In this document: in pieces, positions 1-6,723 of the stretch
How the letters are laid out: each line of letters opens with the position of its first letter
Numbering within the stretch: position 1 is the stretch's first letter
NCBI GenBank assembly: GCA_002428365.1
Contig: DIVW01000018.1
Span: forward strand, 1 to 35,274
Source of the DNA: Propionibacteriaceae bacterium UBA6122
GTDB lineage: Bacteria > Actinomycetota > Actinomycetes > Propionibacteriales > Propionibacteriaceae
Length of the DNA: 35,274 nucleotides
Direction: 5' to 3'
Program-made: the position numbers and the translations under genes
The notes under the pieces: model-generated
The model's database searches: none
What the model was told of the DNA's origin: nothing
Seen by the model: only the letters and a program-made list of their open reading frames with translations

Positions 1-42
1 TTCACACCGAAGAGGTCACTGGTTCGATCCCAGTGTCGCCCA
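1..42 (+). tRNA. tRNA-Val (CAC), 3' part only, cut by window edge
   Basis: The window opens inside the anticodon loop of a tRNA. The loop is positions 1-7 with anticodon CAC at 3-5. It is followed by the 3' anticodon stem CGAAG, a T arm (ACTGG / CCAGT around TTCGATC) and the 3' acceptor strand GTCGCCC plus discriminator A at 42. No CCA is encoded, because CG follows. Its T loop and acceptor strand differ by single bases from the complete tRNA-Val downstream, so this is a diverged paralogue and not an exact copy. Confidence 0.9.
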
Positions 43-44
43 CG

Positions 45-82
45 ACCAACTGGTCTCGGTCTGACCGAGGCAGGCAGTTGGT
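45..82 (+). other. Two-part hairpin overlapping the inter-tRNA terminator
   Basis: ACCAACTG (45-52) is complementary to CAGTTGGT (75-82). Inside it, CTCGGT (55-60) pairs with ACCGAG (64-69). Positions 77-82 also form the 5' side of the terminator-like hairpin at 77-106, so the two structures cannot coexist. It may be a 3' processing structure for the upstream tRNA, or the antiterminator half of an attenuator. The pairings are visible in the sequence; any function is inference. Confidence 0.5.
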
Positions 83-117
83 GAACACCACAAGGTGTTC
101 ACCAACAAGGTTTTTTT
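77..117 (+). terminator. Rho-independent terminator-like hairpin between two tRNA-Val genes
   Basis: A perfect 13-bp stem (77-89 with 94-106) has the 4-nt loop ACAA. It is followed by AAGG and then seven T residues (111-117). The 4-nt gap between stem and T-tract is longer than in the best intrinsic terminators, so efficiency may be partial. The next tRNA starts only 10 nt after the T-tract. A separate promoter for it would have to lie within this hairpin, so read-through is probably needed. Confidence 0.65.
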
Positions 118-126
118 CCCCGCAAG

Positions 127-201
127 GGGCGATTGGCGCAGTGGTAGCGCGCTTCGTTCACACCGAAGAGGTCACTGGTTCGAACCCAGTATCGCCCACC
201 A
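127..201 (+). tRNA. tRNA-Val (anticodon CAC)
   Basis: This is a complete cloverleaf. The acceptor strands GGGCGAT (127-133) and ATCGCCC (191-197) pair perfectly. The D arm is closed by GCGC/GCGC, and the anticodon stem CTTCG/CGAAG encloses loop TTCACAC, giving anticodon CAC for the GUG codon. The T arm is ACTGG-TTCGAAC-CCAGT. The discriminator A at 198 is followed by an encoded CCA (199-201), which the upstream copy lacks. GUG is a major valine codon in high-GC genomes, which fits duplicate CAC genes. Confidence 0.96.
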
Positions 202-489
202 GCAGTTGGGCCGTTTTGGCCCCGTCGCCGATTCCCCCACCTCCGCGTTGGCGAGCCGGATCTCCAGCCTTTCTCACATTTTGAGAACTTTCGTCTCGGC
301 TGCCGATCACCCATCGTCCCCTTGAGCGCGACTAGCTGCCGGGTGTAACTTTGGTGAAACGATTGAGTCCATATTCTGGACTCGCATCTCAACATGTGGC
401 CGCTCAAATTGCACCGGCGGCCTTGTCGCACCACGATTGTTCTTACAAGGCATGGCAAAGATGCCGCCACTCCGTAAGGAAGGCTGCAG
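202..489. other. Intergenic region between tRNA-Val and cbiX-like gene
   Basis: No convincing gene is visible in these 288 bases. A short GC hairpin (GGGCC 208-212 with GGCCC 218-222, loop GTTTT) lies just after the tRNA but has no following T-tract, so it is at best a weak terminator. A possible promoter, TTGAGC (322-327) with TAACTT (346-351) and an 18-nt spacer, could serve the downstream gene. A 7-bp inverted repeat lies at 365-383. I see no B12-box or other riboswitch consensus. Confidence 0.5.
365..383. repeat. Perfect 7-bp inverted repeat upstream of cbiX-like gene
   Basis: GAGTCCA (365-371) and TGGACTC (377-383) are separated by TATTC. No T-tract follows, so it is not an obvious terminator. 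It lies 14-32 nt downstream of the possible -10 at 346-351, where it could act as an operator or as a 5' UTR hairpin. Function is not established. Confidence 0.4.
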
Positions 490-1293
490 ATGACCGCACC
501 AGTTCTCGTTATGGTCACCCGCGGAAGCGCCGATCCGTCCGTCGCTCAGGTCGCTCATGAACTGCGACAGGGGCTACGTCGGCTTCGTCCAGAGATCCAG
601 ACGCATTGCGCCTTCGTGGATCAGAATCCTCCATCGCTTTCCCAGATCCTCGATCAGGTGATCGCCGACGGCGTCGGCGAGGTTGCCCTGGTGCCGATGC
701 AGCTCACCCACGCAGTTGAAGGCTCCTTGCCCATGGAGGAACTCATGGCCAAGGCTCACGCTCGTTTCCCAAGCCTGCGACTGACCTTGTCCCGTCCGCT
801 TGGGCCGGAGTTGAGCCTGCTCACCATTCTCGATCAGCGGCTACGTACCGCCCTCAGTCAGGCCCGCTGTCTTGAGCTCGACGGCCTGGTGCTCTCCTCA
901 GCCTGCGCCGGCGATGTGCGCGGCACTTCCCTGCTGGCGCGCCGGGCCCGGCAGTGGTCCACTCACCATCGACTCCCCTGCCTCACCGCTGTCGCCGATG
1001 ATGGCGGACCATCGGTAGCGCAGGCGATCATGGGCTTGCGTGCCCAAGGTCGTCGCCACATAGCGGTCGGATCCTTCTTCCTCGCCGCCGATGAGGCCTA
1101 CCACACCCAGTCAGATCTGGCCTACCGGTACGGCGCCGTCGCGGTCAGCGAACCGATCGGCGCAGCCAGGGAGGTCATCGATCTGGTGCTGGCGCGCTAC
1201 GCCTTCGCCGCGATGGACCTACTCGATTTCGGCTTTGCCGATTCCGACGACGAAGCTCCACCAGTGCCGCACCTGTCAGTCGTCAGCGCCTGA
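490..1293 (+). CDS. CbiX/SirB-type sirohydrochlorin chelatase homologue, atypical metal site
   Basis: The protein has 267 residues in two related halves, the architecture of the CbiX/CbiK-like chelatases that insert cobalt or iron into sirohydrochlorin. The start is ATG 490, preceded by AAGGAAGG at about 477-484. The family's opening motif (usually HGS) reads TRGS at residues 10-13. The histidine normally in the GxH-xxDIP segment is also absent, where the sequence continues LTHAVEGSLPMEE. The second half shows VGSFFLAADEAYH, which keeps a histidine but not clearly in register. The fold assignment is fairly secure; chelatase activity is doubtful because expected metal ligands are missing. No other tetrapyrrole gene lies nearby. 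Its stop is 2 bp from the convergent ppk2 gene. Confidence 0.75.
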   Translation: MTAPVLVMVTRGSADPSVAQVAHELRQGLRRLRPEIQTHCAFVDQNPPSLSQILDQVIADGVGEVALVPMQLTHAVEGSLPMEELMAKAHARFPSLRLTLSRPLGPELSLLTILDQRLRTALSQARCLELDGLVLSSACAGDVRGTSLLARRARQWSTHHRLPCLTAVADDGGPSVAQAIMGLRAQGRRHIAVGSFFLAADEAYHTQSDLAYRYGAVAVSEPIGAAREVIDLVLARYAFAAMDLLDFGFADSDDEAPPVPHLSVVSA

Positions 1294-1295
1294 GC

Positions 1296-2162
1296 TCAGC
1301 AAGCTGCGACCCGTTTGATCTCGGCGTTCACGTCGAAATCCGCTGCGGGCCATTGCAGGTCCATCCCGCTTAGCGTCTCGCGCAGCAGTTCGGCCACCGC
1401 CCAGTTTCGGTACCACTTGCGGTCTGCTGGAATCACGTGCCAGGGAGCGGTCTCGGTGTTGCAGTTCTCCAACGCCGCCTCGTATGCCGCCATGTAGGCG
1501 GGCCACTTCGCTCGCGCGTCCACGTCGCCGGGGTTGTACTTCCAGTATTTCGTTGGGTCCCCGACCCGGGCCGCCAGCCGCTTCTTTTGCTCCTCGAAGG
1601 AGACGTTCAGCATGCACTTGATGATCCGGGTGCCTGCTGCTGCGGCCTTCTGCTCGAACCGGTTTATCTCCTCATAGCGCTTGCTCCAGACATCTTCAGG
1701 CACCAGATTCTCCACCCGCACGACCAAGACGTCCTCGTACTGGGAACGGTCGAACACGCCGATCATGCCGGTGCTGGGCAGCGCGCGGCGGATTCGCCAC
1801 AAGTAGTGATGCTTCCGCTCCTGCGCTGAAGGAGCCTTGAACGAGGTGAGTGCCACGCCTTGCGGGTCGACCAGCCCCATCGCGTGTCGCACCACGCCAC
1901 CTTTTCCGGAGGTGTCCATGCCCTGTAGCACCACTAGGACGCTCGGGGCAGACTCAGGATTCGCTCGCCCACTGGCATACAGCCGCTCCTGCAACTCCGA
2001 CAGTTCGTTGGCCATCGCTGCGGTCCGCTCCGGCGCGTCCTGCTTGCCCTTGCCGGGATAGCCGGGGGTGGCTGCCGGGTCGAAATCCGCCAATGACACT
2101 GGTCCGGGCGCCACGCGGAGCAGCTCCGACAGCGGTTGATTCTTCTTCTTGGCTGCGCTCAT
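1296..2162 (-). CDS. ppk2: Polyphosphate kinase 2 family protein (polyphosphate:nucleotide phosphotransferase)
   Basis: PPK2 enzymes transfer phosphate between polyphosphate and nucleotides in the cytosol. This 288-residue protein has the PPK2 P-loop GMDTSGKGG at residues 81-89 and the Walker B-like segment DRSQYED at 138-144. A lid region with basic residues (QKKRLAARVGDP) follows. Length and the GMD[TA]SGK signature match the single-domain PPK2 group related to the polyphosphate:AMP/ADP phosphotransferases. Which nucleotide it uses cannot be told from sequence. ATG 2162 is the first methionine and has no strong Shine-Dalgarno. A CAGACT hexamer lies 6 nt upstream, a weak match to the leaderless pattern seen elsewhere in the window. 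It is divergent from the ligase gene, with 48 bp between starts. Confidence 0.88.
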   Translation of the reverse strand: MSAAKKKNQPLSELLRVAPGPVSLADFDPAATPGYPGKGKQDAPERTAAMANELSELQERLYASGRANPESAPSVLVVLQGMDTSGKGGVVRHAMGLVDPQGVALTSFKAPSAQERKHHYLWRIRRALPSTGMIGVFDRSQYEDVLVVRVENLVPEDVWSKRYEEINRFEQKAAAAGTRIIKCMLNVSFEEQKKRLAARVGDPTKYWKYNPGDVDARAKWPAYMAAYEAALENCNTETAPWHVIPADRKWYRNWAVAELLRETLSGMDLQWPAADFDVNAEIKRVAAC

Positions 2163-2210
2163 GTGCTCAGTCTGGACTGTCGGTGTGCGTTACTGGGGCA
2201 GTATTGAGCG

Positions 2211-3269
2211 ATGTCGCTGCCTTTGTCGCCGCCGATCGAACCGATGCTGGCCCGGACGGCGGCCGCGCTGCCCGCTGGGATGGCCTACGAGCCGAAGTGG
2301 GACGGATTTCGCTGCCTGGTCTTCCGCGACTTCGACGACGTCCAGCTGTTCAGTCGCAATGGTCGCGACCTGACCCGCTACTTCCCGGAGGTGGTGGCGG
2401 CCGTTCGCGCCGAAGCTCCGGCCCGCTGCGTCCTGGATGGTGAACTGGTGGTGGCAGTTGGCGACCGGCTGGACTTTGATCGCCTCAGCGAGCGAATCCA
2501 CCCCGCACAAAGCCGAATCGACGCGCTCAGCGAGGCCATTCCAGCCTCGCTGGTCTGCTGGGATCTGCTGTGCCTGGGCGATGAGGTGCTGCTGGATAGC
2601 CCGTTCAGCTATCGCCGCCAAGCGTTGGCCAGCAACCTCCACTCAGCCGGTTCAAGGGTGCATCTGACCCCGTTGACCACCGATCTGCAGCAGGCCGCAG
2701 ATTGGTTCGCCAGCTTTGAGGGTGCTGGTCTGGATGGCATTGTGGCCAAACCCCTGGACGGGCATTATCTTCCGGGCAAGCGAGCCATGGTTAAGGTCAA
2801 ACACTCCCGGGAGGCCGACGTCGTGGTGGCTGGTTATCGGCTGCATCGCAACTCGACGCCGGAGCGCCCGCTGCTCGGCTCCCTCCAGCTTGGGCTGTTC
2901 GACGGCGAGGACCTGCACTTCGTCGGCGTCGCTGCCGCGTTCAACGATGCGACCAGGGCAGAGTTGGCCGCTCAATTCGAGCAGCTCACCCTGGCTGCGG
3001 ACGGCGAACACCCGTGGGCCGAAGCTGCGGCCGGGGTACGGCGTCCCGGTGCCATCACCCGCTGGTCAACTGAGCTGAAGGAGACCTTGCTGATCTCCCC
3101 ACTGCTGGTGTGCACCGTTGGCTACGAACACATGCAGGGCGCTCGCTTTCGCCACTCTGCGCAATTCCGCCGGTGGCGCCCCGAGCGTGAGCCACACTCC
3201 TGCACTTTCGATCAGCTCGACGAGGTGCCCGGCTACGACCTCGCCTCAATCCTGGGTGGGCCCGCCTGA
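2211..3269 (+). CDS. ligC: ATP-dependent DNA ligase, LigC type
   Basis: This is a 352-residue nucleotidyltransferase-type DNA ligase. The adenylation motif EPKWDG contains the presumed AMP-accepting Lys29. Later motifs are RNG at 49-51, DGE at 76-78, LDGIVAK at 174-180 and the motif V lysines in MVKVKH (193-198). An OB-fold domain follows. It lacks the polymerase and nuclease domains of LigD. Size and the adjacent primase-polymerase gene match mycobacterial LigC, which is reported to work with Prim-PolC in base-excision repair. Here the two genes converge (stops 7 bp apart) and are not co-directional. ATG 2211 has no clear Shine-Dalgarno; CAGTAT lies 6 nt upstream. The symbol is by family resemblance. 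Confidence 0.9.
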   Translation: MSLPLSPPIEPMLARTAAALPAGMAYEPKWDGFRCLVFRDFDDVQLFSRNGRDLTRYFPEVVAAVRAEAPARCVLDGELVVAVGDRLDFDRLSERIHPAQSRIDALSEAIPASLVCWDLLCLGDEVLLDSPFSYRRQALASNLHSAGSRVHLTPLTTDLQQAADWFASFEGAGLDGIVAKPLDGHYLPGKRAMVKVKHSREADVVVAGYRLHRNSTPERPLLGSLQLGLFDGEDLHFVGVAAAFNDATRAELAAQFEQLTLAADGEHPWAEAAAGVRRPGAITRWSTELKETLLISPLLVCTVGYEHMQGARFRHSAQFRRWRPEREPHSCTFDQLDEVPGYDLASILGGPA

Positions 3270-3276
3270 GTACCGG

Positions 3277-4329
3277 TCAGATCCGCCCATCGCTGCGGGC
3301 CCGGGACGGTTGAACTCGCGGCGGCTCTCCGGGCATCTTCGGGTATTCGGGAGGGTAGGGCAGTTCGCCCTCCCCTGCCCGGGCATCACGCTCGTACCAC
3401 TCGACCGCGGTGGCCACCGAACCGCGAGCAGTGGTAGCCATCGGCGCCCACGGATCGCCAAGCTTGGCGAATCTGGCTGGCATCGTCGCCACCGTGAAGT
3501 CACCGGGTGCTACCAGTGGCAGTTCATCCCAGGTCAGCGGCGCCGAAACCAACCCCGCGGGAGTCGGTCGAATCGAATAGGCCGAAGTCATCAGCCGATC
3601 CCTGGCCATCTGGTTGAAGTCGACGAAGACCCTCGCGCCCCGCTCCTCCTTCCACCAGTTCACGGTCACCTCAGTGGGCAGTCGTCGCGCCAACTCGCGC
3701 CCGAGGGCGATCACGGCGTGGCGAGCGGCGATGAAATCGGTCGACTCGATCGGGGCGTAGACGTGCACTCCCCTGCCACCGCTGGTCTTGCAGAAGCCGG
3801 TCAGCCCGGCCTCGGCCAGCACCTTGCGTAGTTCGAGGGCTGCGACCACCGCAGTATCGAAACCAACACCGGGTTGCGGATCAAGATCGATGCGCAGCTG
3901 GTCCACCGCCTCGGTGTCAGCGGCCAGTACCGGCCAGGGGTGGAAACGAACGGTACCTAGGTTGACCATCCAGATGATGGTAGCCAGGTCGGCCGGGCCG
4001 ACCTCGATCGCCGTCCGTCCCGAGGGAAACCGCACCTCTGCGGTCTGCACCCAATCCGGGGTCGAGCTCGGCGCCCGCTTCTGAAAGAACGCCTCCCCCG
4101 AGCCGTCCGCTCTGGTGGCCAGCTTGACGTCCGCGCGCACCCCTCCTGGCCATCGCTCCATGGTGGTCGGACGATTCTGCAGCGCCGCCAGGATGCCAGC
4201 GCCAACGTCGAGGAAATACCGCGCCACCGCGAGCTTGGAGGCGCCTAGAACCTCGAAGTACGGCTTGTCGGGACTGCTTAGCCGCACCGCGCGTCCCTCG
4301 ATCAGCAGTTCCACCGCTTTCTCGACCAT
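3277..4329 (-). CDS. Primase-polymerase of the LigD-polymerase family (Prim-PolC/PolD2-like)
   Basis: A 350-residue member of the archaeo-eukaryotic primase superfamily, related to the LigD polymerase domain. The catalytic acidic pair is IDLD (Asp148 and Asp150). The nucleotide-binding motif SGGRGVH is at 183-189, and the third acidic residue lies in VFVDFNQ (Asp237). Such enzymes add short, often ribonucleotide, patches at gaps and breaks that an ATP-dependent ligase then seals; the convergent ligase gene is the likely partner. The proline-rich C-terminus (about 320-350) looks unstructured. ATG 4329 is preceded by TAGCCT exactly 6 nt upstream and no Shine-Dalgarno, so a leaderless mRNA is likely. 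Confidence 0.88.
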   Translation of the reverse strand: MVEKAVELLIEGRAVRLSSPDKPYFEVLGASKLAVARYFLDVGAGILAALQNRPTTMERWPGGVRADVKLATRADGSGEAFFQKRAPSSTPDWVQTAEVRFPSGRTAIEVGPADLATIIWMVNLGTVRFHPWPVLAADTEAVDQLRIDLDPQPGVGFDTAVVAALELRKVLAEAGLTGFCKTSGGRGVHVYAPIESTDFIAARHAVIALGRELARRLPTEVTVNWWKEERGARVFVDFNQMARDRLMTSAYSIRPTPAGLVSAPLTWDELPLVAPGDFTVATMPARFAKLGDPWAPMATTARGSVATAVEWYERDARAGEGELPYPPEYPKMPGEPPRVQPSRARSDGRI

Positions 4330-4335
4330 GACCGC

Positions 4336-4341
4336 AGGCTA
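4336..4341 (-). promoter_or_regulatory. Putative -10 of a leaderless promoter for the primase-polymerase gene
   Basis: TAGCCT on the minus strand is separated by 6 nt from ATG 4329, placing the predicted transcription start at or next to the A of the start codon. No Shine-Dalgarno and no clear -35 element are visible. Confidence 0.5.
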
Positions 4342-4377
4342 CTTGGCCTTTCGTTCCTATGCTGGGGAGCCGGATCG

Positions 4378-4383
4378 AAGGAG
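4378..4383 (+). promoter_or_regulatory. Ribosome binding site of msrB
   Basis: AAGGAG lies 6 nt before ATG 4390. A -10-like TATGCT at 4358-4363 would give a 5' UTR of about 20 nt. This leadered arrangement contrasts with the leaderless-looking genes on both sides. Confidence 0.6.
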
Positions 4384-4389
4384 ACGCCA

Positions 4390-4794
4390 ATGGAGCTCAA
4401 GGTGATCAAGACGCCGCAGGAGTGGCGCGCTCAACTCACCCCTGCCGAATACCGGGTGTTACGCGAAGCCGGAACCGAAGCGCCGTTCACCGGCGAGTAC
4501 ACCGATCTGAGCGCCGCCGGTCGCTATCAGTGTCGAGCCTGCGGAGCCGACCTCTTCCGCAGTGAGCACAAGTTTGCATCCCATTGTGGCTGGCCATCGT
4601 TTTACACCGCCGCCGCGGGCGAGGCAGTGCGGCTGGTGGCAGATCGGAGTCTGCCTGGCCCACCACGAACAGAAGTCCGCTGTGCCAGTTGCGACTCTCA
4701 TCTCGGCCACGTCTTCGCCGGCGAGGGCTACGCAACCCCAACCGATGAGCGTTGGTGCATCAACTCGGTGTCCCTGCAGTTCGTACCCGACTAG
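4390..4794 (+). CDS. msrB: Peptide-methionine (R)-S-oxide reductase
   Basis: MsrB reduces the R-epimer of methionine sulfoxide in oxidised proteins, usually recycled by thioredoxin. The protein has 134 residues, a normal single-domain length. Two zinc-binding CxxC pairs are visible (Cys48/Cys51 and Cys98/Cys101). The conserved HCGWPSF segment is at 65-71, and the catalytic cysteine is Cys123 in RWCINS near the C-terminus. ATG 4390 has a good AAGGAG site. The gene is followed 58 nt later by DUF3000 on the same strand. No msrA is seen nearby. Confidence 0.95.
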   Translation: MELKVIKTPQEWRAQLTPAEYRVLREAGTEAPFTGEYTDLSAAGRYQCRACGADLFRSEHKFASHCGWPSFYTAAAGEAVRLVADRSLPGPPRTEVRCASCDSHLGHVFAGEGYATPTDERWCINSVSLQFVPD

Positions 4795-4840
4795 GACAAA
4801 AGGTCCGGCGCGCCAATCCGTCGCTCCTAGAGTGCCCCGA

Positions 4841-4846
4841 TACTCT
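4841..4846 (+). promoter_or_regulatory. Putative -10 of a leaderless promoter for the DUF3000 gene
   Basis: TACTCT is followed after 6 nt by GTG 4853. No Shine-Dalgarno is visible. The same spacing recurs before several other genes in the window. Confidence 0.5.
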
Positions 4847-4852
4847 CATCCT

Positions 4853-5449
4853 GTGGACGTACGCCGTGATCACGGGACACCGCAGCTGTTCGACGCCGCG
4901 GCCCAGGCCATGCTGACTATGCCCTGGCGCCCGGAGCTGAAGGTCGATCAGATTCCCGCGCCCCAAAAGATCGCCCCTTTTGCCGTTGCCATCAGCGCCG
5001 AGATCACTAGCAACGGCGAAGATTTGGGCACCGGACGGCTGGTGCTCCTCCACGATCCTGATGGCAGTCCCTCCTGGGACGGCGACTTTCGCTGCGTGAG
5101 CTTCTCCCGTGCTGACGTCGATCCGGAAATGGTCACCGATCCGCTGCTGAGCGAAGTGGGTTGGTCCTGGCTGCTGGAGGCACTGGAGCGCAACCAGGCG
5201 GCCTATCGGGCGCCAAGTGGCACCGTCACCGCGGTGTCCAGTAAGTCCTTCGGCGGCATCGCTGAGGATCCAGCTAGAGCCGAGGTTGAAGTGCGCGCTT
5301 CTTGGACCCCGATCATCAACTCAGTCGAAGACGTCAACGCCCATCTGGTGGCCTGGTCGGAGTTGCTGTGTCTTGCCGCCGGGCTACCCCCGCTGCCTGA
5401 GGGTGTCGTGCCCATAACTCCGCGTCGTCCCGGGGCATGGCCGCGGTGA
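4853..5449 (+). CDS. DUF3000 family protein
   Basis: A 198-residue conserved actinobacterial protein of unknown function, matching DUF3000 in length, in its opening (FDAAAQAM, WRPE) and in its position directly before an RNase D gene, as in mycobacteria. The reading frame stays open upstream into msrB, but that extension shows no family similarity. I therefore start at GTG 4853, where the leaderless -10 also points. No signal peptide or membrane segment is visible. Its 3' end overlaps the RNase D gene, implying translational coupling and a possible RNA-related role by association only. Confidence 0.82.
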   Translation: MDVRRDHGTPQLFDAAAQAMLTMPWRPELKVDQIPAPQKIAPFAVAISAEITSNGEDLGTGRLVLLHDPDGSPSWDGDFRCVSFSRADVDPEMVTDPLLSEVGWSWLLEALERNQAAYRAPSGTVTAVSSKSFGGIAEDPARAEVEVRASWTPIINSVEDVNAHLVAWSELLCLAAGLPPLPEGVVPITPRRPGAWPR

Positions 5450-6723
5450 CCGCCGAAGAGACCAAGTCGGTGCCCGCCGAGAAGACCGAGTCGGTGGCCT
5501 ACCCGATTCTGGCGGTACCGGCCGATGGCATACCGGAGGTTATTGAAACTCCTGAGGCGCTTGCTGACGCGCGCCGGGCGCTCGCTGCGGGTACGGGACC
5601 GCTCGCGGTCGACACCGAACGCGCTCAGGGCTACCGGTACACCGCCAAGGCGTACTTGCTTCAGTTGCGCCGCGCTGGCGCTGGCACCCACCTGATTGAT
5701 CCGACAGCCTTCGAAGGTGATCAACCCCGAGCCGACTTCGCTGAGTTTGCCGCCGAATTGAGCGATGTCGATTGGATTCTGCACGCTGCCAGCCAGGATC
5801 TGCCCTGCCTGGCCGAGATCAAGTTCCTGCCCACCCAGCTGTTCGACAGCGAGCTGGCGGCCCGGCTGCTGAACCTGCCCCGGGTGAACCTCAGCGCGCT
5901 GATGGAAACTGCGGTTGGAGTCACCCTGCTCAAGGAGCACTCGGCGGCGGACTGGTCCAAGCGGCCAATTCCCCAGGACTGGTTGGCCTATGCCGCGCTG
6001 GACGTGGAACGCCTCACCGACCTGCGCGAATGGCTCATCGAGAAGCTCACCGCCGCCGCCAAGTTGGATTGGGCGTTAGAGGAGTTCGCCTACCTGGCCG
6101 AGCACGCCGCCGATCCGGTGGCTCCGCGGACGGATCCTTGGCGACGCACCTCTGGGCTGCACGCTATTCACAACCCGGCCGCGCTAGCGGTGGTACGCGA
6201 GCTGTGGACGACCCGTGAGCAGATAGCCCGCGATCTGGATCGCTCTCCGGGACGGGTGCTAGCCGATCGAGCCATCACCGACCTGGCCACCTACATGGAG
6301 ACCAGCAAGAAGACCCGGCTGACCCGCTCCGATCTGCGGATTGTGCGCGCCTTCGGCAACCGACTCACCTCTCGGTATGAGGCTGATTGGCTGGCCGCGC
6401 TCGACCGTGCCGCAGCCACCCCAAAGGCTGAGCTGCCTACCCGCCACCTCAGCCCCGACGGCCCGCCCCAGCCGCGCTCCTGGGAACGTCGATGGCCAAG
6501 TTCGTTTGAGCGTTTCTACCGAATCCGGCCAGCACTCACTGAGTTGGCCGAGGAAGTTGAGCTTCCGGTGGAAAACCTGCTCTCACCGGATCATCTGCGT
6601 CGGTTGTTGTGGGACTCACCGGAGGAGACCGATGAGGCAACGATCGCCGCTCGGCTGATCGAACTCGGTGCCCGTGACTGGCAACGCCGACTGGTAGTGC
6701 CGGTTATCGCTCAGAACTGGTGA
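5437..6723 (+). CDS. rnd: Ribonuclease D family 3'-5' exonuclease with HRDC domain
   Basis: A 428-residue DEDD-family exonuclease expected to trim the 3' ends of stable RNAs such as tRNA precursors. Exo I is VDTER (Asp59, Glu61), Exo II is HAASQDLPCL (Asp121) and Exo III is WLAYAALDVERL (Tyr185, Asp189), the DEDDy signature. An HRDC domain follows at about 245-325, and a less conserved C-terminal region completes the protein. ATG 5437 overlaps the DUF3000 stop by 13 nt. An in-frame GTG at 5446 would give a GTGA overlap and is an equally plausible start. The last 20 nt overlap the 3' end of the convergent dxs gene. Confidence 0.92.
   Translation: MAAVTAEETKSVPAEKTESVAYPILAVPADGIPEVIETPEALADARRALAAGTGPLAVDTERAQGYRYTAKAYLLQLRRAGAGTHLIDPTAFEGDQPRADFAEFAAELSDVDWILHAASQDLPCLAEIKFLPTQLFDSELAARLLNLPRVNLSALMETAVGVTLLKEHSAADWSKRPIPQDWLAYAALDVERLTDLREWLIEKLTAAAKLDWALEEFAYLAEHAADPVAPRTDPWRRTSGLHAIHNPAALAVVRELWTTREQIARDLDRSPGRVLADRAITDLATYMETSKKTRLTRSDLRIVRAFGNRLTSRYEADWLAALDRAAATPKAELPTRHLSPDGPPQPRSWERRWPSSFERFYRIRPALTELAEEVELPVENLLSPDHLRRLLWDSPEETDEATIAARLIELGARDWQRRLVVPVIAQNW

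Noticed and set aside
208..222. Terminator after the second tRNA-Val
   Set aside because: Only a 5-bp stem and no following T-tract; kept as a weak note in the intergenic entry.
4562..4852. N-terminal extension of DUF3000 into msrB
   Set aside because: The extra 97 residues overlap msrB out of frame, lack family similarity, and the -10/GTG arrangement favours the start at 4853.
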